Source of the DNA: SCQP01 sp050747745
GTDB taxonomy: Bacteria > Acidobacteriota > Terriglobia > Terriglobales > SCQP01
Length of the DNA: 64,000 nucleotides
Reading direction: 5' to 3'
Assembly: GCA_050747745.1 (NCBI GenBank)
Contig: JBOGKM010000098.1
Location: 1-64,000 of the forward strand
A model generated the notes under the pieces. It was not told the DNA's origin and did not search any database. It saw only the letters and a list, made by a program, of their open reading frames with translations. The position numbers and the translations under genes are program-made. Of the stretch, positions 60,983-64,000 are shown piece by piece. Each line of letters starts with the position of its first letter. Position 1 is the stretch's first letter.

Positions 60983-62092
60983 ATGGCGCGCATGATCAAC
61001 CGCATGGTGGTGGCCAATCTGCGCCGCCGGCCCATACGCAGCCTGGTGAGCGTGATCGCCGTGGCGATCGAGGTGCTGCTCATCCTCATGGTCGTCGGCC
61101 TGGTCAGCGGCATGATCAACGACCAGCGCGCGCGGGTGCATGGCATCGGCGCCGATATCATCGTCCGCAGCGGCAGCGGCTCGATCCTCACCCAGATGAC
61201 GGGCAATACCCTGCCGCTGCAAATGGGTCCGGTGTTGGCGAAGGTACCGGGCGTCCGGGCGATAGCGCCCGTCGCCTACGCCCTGAACAAGTCCGTTTCC
61301 GCGGTTGGCGGCATCAACCTCACCGCGTTTCAGGCGGTCAGCGGCGGCTTCCGCTTCCTGCGCGGGCGCGCTTTCGCCCCCGCCAGCTACCAGATGATCG
61401 TGGACGACAAGGAGGCGGCCGCGAGCCATTACCGCGTGGGTCAGCGCATCCAACTGCTCGGCCACACGTTTACCCTCGTCGGCATTTTCGAGCACGGGAT
61501 GGGCTCGCGTGTTTACATTCCCCTGCGCACGCTGGATGCGCTGGCGGGTTCGCCCGATCACGCGGCGCTGTTTTACGTGAAAGTGGTTCCGGGCGTGCCC
61601 GTCGCCGAAGTCGTGAACCGGCTGCAGACCCTGGCGCCGGCGGAAAAAGTGGATTCCATTGCGCAGTACCTGTCGCTGTTCACCGCCAACGCCATCAGCC
61701 CGGACGTGATGGTGTTCCAGCACGTGATGGAGGGCATTGCAATTGCCATCGGATTCCTGGTGATTTTCCTTTCCCTCTACACCAACGTGTTGGAACGCAC
61801 GCGTGAGATCGGAATTTTGAAGGCGCTGGGCGCGTCGCGCGGCTATATTGTAAAAGTGATCATCCGCGAAAGCGAGTTGCTGGCGGTGATTGGGGTGATT
61901 GCGGGCGTGGCGATCGCCTACGGGCTGTGGCGCACGCTCAGCCATATCTACCCCACCCTTTCCATGCAGATGACGTGGCAATGGGTGGTGCTGGCCGCGG
62001 TGATCGCGCTGGTGTCCAGCACCATCGGCGCGCTTTATCCGGCGTTGAAGGCCGCAGGGCAGGATGCCATCGCGGCTCTGGCTTATGAGTAA
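60983..62092 (+). CDS. FtsX/LolC-type ABC transporter permease
   Basis: A 369-residue four-helix permease. The first helix (LVSVIAVAIEVLLILMVVGL) is followed by a MacB/LolC-like extracytoplasmic domain (GADIIVRSGSGSILTQMTGN ... FEHGMGSRVYIPLRTLDALA). Three C-terminal helices include LERTREIGILKALGASRGYI, the cytoplasmic coupling helix that contacts an ATPase. No ATPase gene is adjacent. The gene lies 1 nt after the DegT stop and its end overlaps the glmM start, so it links sugar-related neighbours, but a shared function is only suggested. Confidence 0.87.
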   Translation: MARMINRMVVANLRRRPIRSLVSVIAVAIEVLLILMVVGLVSGMINDQRARVHGIGADIIVRSGSGSILTQMTGNTLPLQMGPVLAKVPGVRAIAPVAYALNKSVSAVGGINLTAFQAVSGGFRFLRGRAFAPASYQMIVDDKEAAASHYRVGQRIQLLGHTFTLVGIFEHGMGSRVYIPLRTLDALAGSPDHAALFYVKVVPGVPVAEVVNRLQTLAPAEKVDSIAQYLSLFTANAISPDVMVFQHVMEGIAIAIGFLVIFLSLYTNVLERTREIGILKALGASRGYIVKVIIRESELLAVIGVIAGVAIAYGLWRTLSHIYPTLSMQMTWQWVVLAAVIALVSSTIGALYPALKAAGQDAIAALAYE

Positions 62093-63452
62093 CCCTGGCA
62101 AACGCTATTTCGGTACCGACGGTATTCGCGGCGTGGCCGGGCAGCCGCCGCTGGATGCCGCCACCGTGTTCGCCGTGGGGCTGGCCCTGGGCGAGGATCT
62201 GGCGCGCTCGGGCGCCGGCAGGGTAATTCTGGGGGAAGATACTCGTGAAAGCAGCGCCGGCATTGCGGGTCAATTCGCGGCCGGATTACAAGCCCGAGGG
62301 CTGGAGGTGGCCTATGCGGGGGTGCTGCCCACCCCCGGCGTGGCGTATCTGGCCGCACGCGGCGACTTTCGGGCGGGGGTGATGATCTCGGCCTCCCACA
62401 ATCCCTACCAGGACAACGGCATCAAGATTTTCGGCGCAGGCGGCTACAAGTTGCCGGATGCGGAAGAGGCCGGCATTGAAGCTGCGCTGGAGCGCTACCG
62501 GCAACAGGCGCCCGGCCCACCGGCAAAGCTTCGTGCTCAGCCGGAACTGCGCGCCGCCTACGTCGCCCACCTGGCGCAGCGGTTCGCGGCCACCGACTTC
62601 AGCGCGCTGCGCCTGGTGGTGGATTGCGGCCACGGCGCCGCCTGCGCCGTGGTGGCGGATTTGTGCGCGAGGCTGGGACTGCGCGCCGAAATCCTGAATG
62701 CCGCCCCCGACGGACGCAACATCAACGCCGGGGTGGGCGCGCTACATGCTCGCGGCATGGCCGAACACGTCCACCGCCATGGCGCCGATGCCGGCGTCTC
62801 CTTCGATGGGGACGCCGATCGCGCCATCCTAGCCGATGCCAATGGCGAGCTGGTGGATGGCGATTGCGTGCTGCTACTCGCCGCGCGCGAACTGCAGGTG
62901 CGGCGGCAATTAAACCCTGCGATTGTGGTGGGCACCGTGATGACCAACCTGGGGCTGGAACAGGCGCTGGCTCAGGCTGGTATCCGGTTGGAACGGGCGC
63001 CGGTAGGGGACAAGTACGTGCTGGAGCGGATGCAAGCCAGCGGCGCTTTGCTGGGCGGTGAACCGAGCGGGCATGTGATTTTCGCGGCCGAAGCCACCAC
63101 CGGGGATGGGCTGCTGACGGCGCTGCACTGCTTCGACCTGGTGGCACGGCGCCACGCTTCGCTGCGCTCGTTGTGCGAGGGCTGGCGCGCGCTGCCGCAG
63201 GCGATTGTGAACGTGCGGGTAGGCCAAAAGGTGCCGCTCGCCGAGCTGGCTGAGGTTCAGGCAGCGATTGCCGCCGCCGAAGCCGAGTTTGCGGGCAACG
63301 GCCGTGTGCTGGTGCGTTACTCGGGAACGGAAATGCTCGCGCGGGTGATGGTGGAAGCCGCCGCGGCCGATGAGGTCGCACGCCATGCGGAGGCTATTGC
63401 CGCCGCGCTACGCCACGATCTGGGCACGCAGGCAGCGGCGGGCTGCCCTTAG
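62085..63452 (+). CDS. glmM: Phosphoglucosamine mutase
   Basis: From the ATG at 62085, overlapping the permease stop, the protein is 455 residues. It begins MSNPGKRYFGTDGIRGVAGQ. The phosphoserine loop is VMISASHNPYQDNGIKIFGA (Ser104) and the metal loop reads DGDADRAIL. The sugar-binding block ALLGGEPSGHVIF and phosphate-binding loop VRYSGTEMLARVM are also present. It interconverts glucosamine-6-phosphate and glucosamine-1-phosphate for UDP-GlcNAc, feeding peptidoglycan and LPS. The Shine-Dalgarno lies within the end of the upstream gene. Confidence 0.95.
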   Translation: MSNPGKRYFGTDGIRGVAGQPPLDAATVFAVGLALGEDLARSGAGRVILGEDTRESSAGIAGQFAAGLQARGLEVAYAGVLPTPGVAYLAARGDFRAGVMISASHNPYQDNGIKIFGAGGYKLPDAEEAGIEAALERYRQQAPGPPAKLRAQPELRAAYVAHLAQRFAATDFSALRLVVDCGHGAACAVVADLCARLGLRAEILNAAPDGRNINAGVGALHARGMAEHVHRHGADAGVSFDGDADRAILADANGELVDGDCVLLLAARELQVRRQLNPAIVVGTVMTNLGLEQALAQAGIRLERAPVGDKYVLERMQASGALLGGEPSGHVIFAAEATTGDGLLTALHCFDLVARRHASLRSLCEGWRALPQAIVNVRVGQKVPLAELAEVQAAIAAAEAEFAGNGRVLVRYSGTEMLARVMVEAAAADEVARHAEAIAAALRHDLGTQAAAGCP

Positions 63453-63462
63453 TAAGGAGGCC

Positions 63463-63675
63463 TTAGCTCAGGCTTTTGCGGCCGTACTTGCGCTGGAAGC
63501 GCTCAATGCGGCCGGCGGTATCCACCAGCTTTTGCTTTCCGGTGTAGAAGGGATGGCACTGCGAGCAGATTTCCACGTGAATATCGCCCTTGTGGGTGGA
63601 GCGGGTGGCAAAGGTGTTGCCGCAGGCGCAGACCACGCGCACCGGCTGATAGGCGGGATGAATCTTGTCTTTCAT
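63463..63675 (-). CDS. rpmE: 50S ribosomal protein bL31 (zinc-binding form)
   Basis: The 70-residue protein MKDKIHPAYQPVRVVCACGN contains the four zinc cysteines of the C+ type (CACG and CSQCHPFYTG), so it is the zinc-replete paralogue. The C-terminus AGRIERFQRKYGRKS is typical. The ATG at 63675 is used; a TTG at 63684 would add three residues. Convergent with glmM. Confidence 0.95.
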   Translation of the reverse strand: MKDKIHPAYQPVRVVCACGNTFATRSTHKGDIHVEICSQCHPFYTGKQKLVDTAGRIERFQRKYGRKSLS

Positions 63676-63684
63676 ACAGAGCAA

Positions 63685-63972
63685 TCAATTATAGCGGGGC
63701 TGCAGGCGGCGGCGCAAGGCGCGCATGCCCACCCACACCAGCCCCAGCACAATACCGAAGCCGCAGTACAGCAGCCCGTTTTCAACGGTGAGCCAGATGG
63801 CCAGGCTCTTGGAAGGCTCGCCCGTGGCCGTCATCAACTGAAACGAAGCCGGCCACAAGCGCAACCAGGTCTGCGCACTCAACTGGATATGGGCGAACAG
63901 CGACAGAATCAGCAGAAATGCGACCAGAATGCCTGCCAGGGCGAACCAGAACGCCCACTGCACCACGGTCAC
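63685..63972 (-). CDS. Small membrane protein, two to three helices
   Basis: The 95-residue protein has hydrophobic segments at about residues 5-28 (WAFWFALAGILVAFLLILSL) and 60-83 (LTVENGLLYCGFGIVLGLVW), with a soluble loop between and a basic tail (RALRRRLQPRYN). No family recognised. It lies directly upstream of rpmE on the same strand, and the rpmE promoter overlaps its last codons. Start is the GTG at 63972, near the window edge; an earlier start cannot be excluded. Confidence 0.6.
   Translation of the reverse strand: MTVVQWAFWFALAGILVAFLLILSLFAHIQLSAQTWLRLWPASFQLMTATGEPSKSLAIWLTVENGLLYCGFGIVLGLVWVGMRALRRRLQPRYN
63688..63717 (-). promoter_or_regulatory. Probable rpmE promoter
   Basis: On the minus strand TTGCGC (63717-63712) is followed after 18 nt by a perfect TATAAT (63693-63688). 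The boxes lie inside the end of the upstream membrane-protein gene. Initiation near 63681 would leave about 6 nt before the rpmE ATG, so a very short leader is predicted. Confidence 0.5.
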
Positions 63973-64000
63973 GATGGCCTCCGCCCGAGCCGAAAGCCGG

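Overview
The window is GC-rich, densely coded chromosomal DNA, most likely from an Acidobacteriota member. The evidence is gene content: two large FtsX/MacB-type orphan permeases plus a fragment of a third, Ser/Thr kinases fused to a PD40 beta-propeller, DUF4097, DUF2911 and DUF4252 proteins, a CarD regulator and a B-box/LiaF-like membrane protein. This assignment is inferred from families, not from a marker gene. I saw no rRNA, tRNA, CRISPR array, integrase or transposase.

Layout. 0-9.8 kb: a Cys-rich exported peptide gene coupled to an exported protein cut by the window edge, an RND efflux pair, and an ECF sigma / anti-sigma / B-box / DUF4097 envelope operon. 9.8-20.4 kb: one long minus-strand run, SDR - 31-codon ORF - GT9 glycosyltransferase - Ser/Thr kinase - glcD-glcE-glcF - decayed kinase copy. 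20.4-28.9 kb: an S9 peptidase, small enzymes, an M48 protease, mnmE and a receiver protein. 28.9-39.2 kb: housekeeping (valS, CDP-alcohol phosphotransferase, greA, carD, a TPR protein) and an overlapping tryptophan cluster trpC-trpF fusion / trpB / trpA / chorismate mutase. 39.2-46.3 kb: an MFS transporter, an Ntn-type lipoprotein hydrolase, and a second ECF operon (sigma, small membrane anti-sigma-like protein, DUF4252 protein, large permease). 46.4-50.2 kb: an accessory patch with a broken ABC permease, a PIN toxin with an unusually large partner, a TonB-like remnant, a Kef-type antiporter and a structured non-coding stretch with a G-run cluster. 50.2-64 kb: an alcohol dehydrogenase, mazG, a GNAT/enolase-superfamily pair that suggests N-succinylamino-acid racemization, envelope sugar enzymes, another large permease, a DegT aminotransferase behind a perfect hairpin, an FtsX permease, glmM and rpmE.

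Functional themes are envelope homeostasis (two ECF circuits, large permeases, RND pump, glycosyltransferases, lipoproteins), central metabolism (glycolate oxidase, Trp/chorismate) and translation or tRNA maintenance (valS, mnmE, rpmE, greA). Many genes overlap by ATGA or GTGA, so translational coupling is common.

Decay is also visible. Four well-supported pseudogenes are present: a four-helix-bundle (23S rRNA intervening-sequence type) protein, a kinase with at least four lesions, a permease tail joined to a truncated coiled-coil gene, and an ABC permease. Two weaker remnants look YjbQ-like and TonB-like. The best candidates for something undescribed are the Cys-rich peptide operon at the left edge, the PIN toxin with its roughly 200-residue partner, and the hairpin that covers the DegT ribosome binding site.
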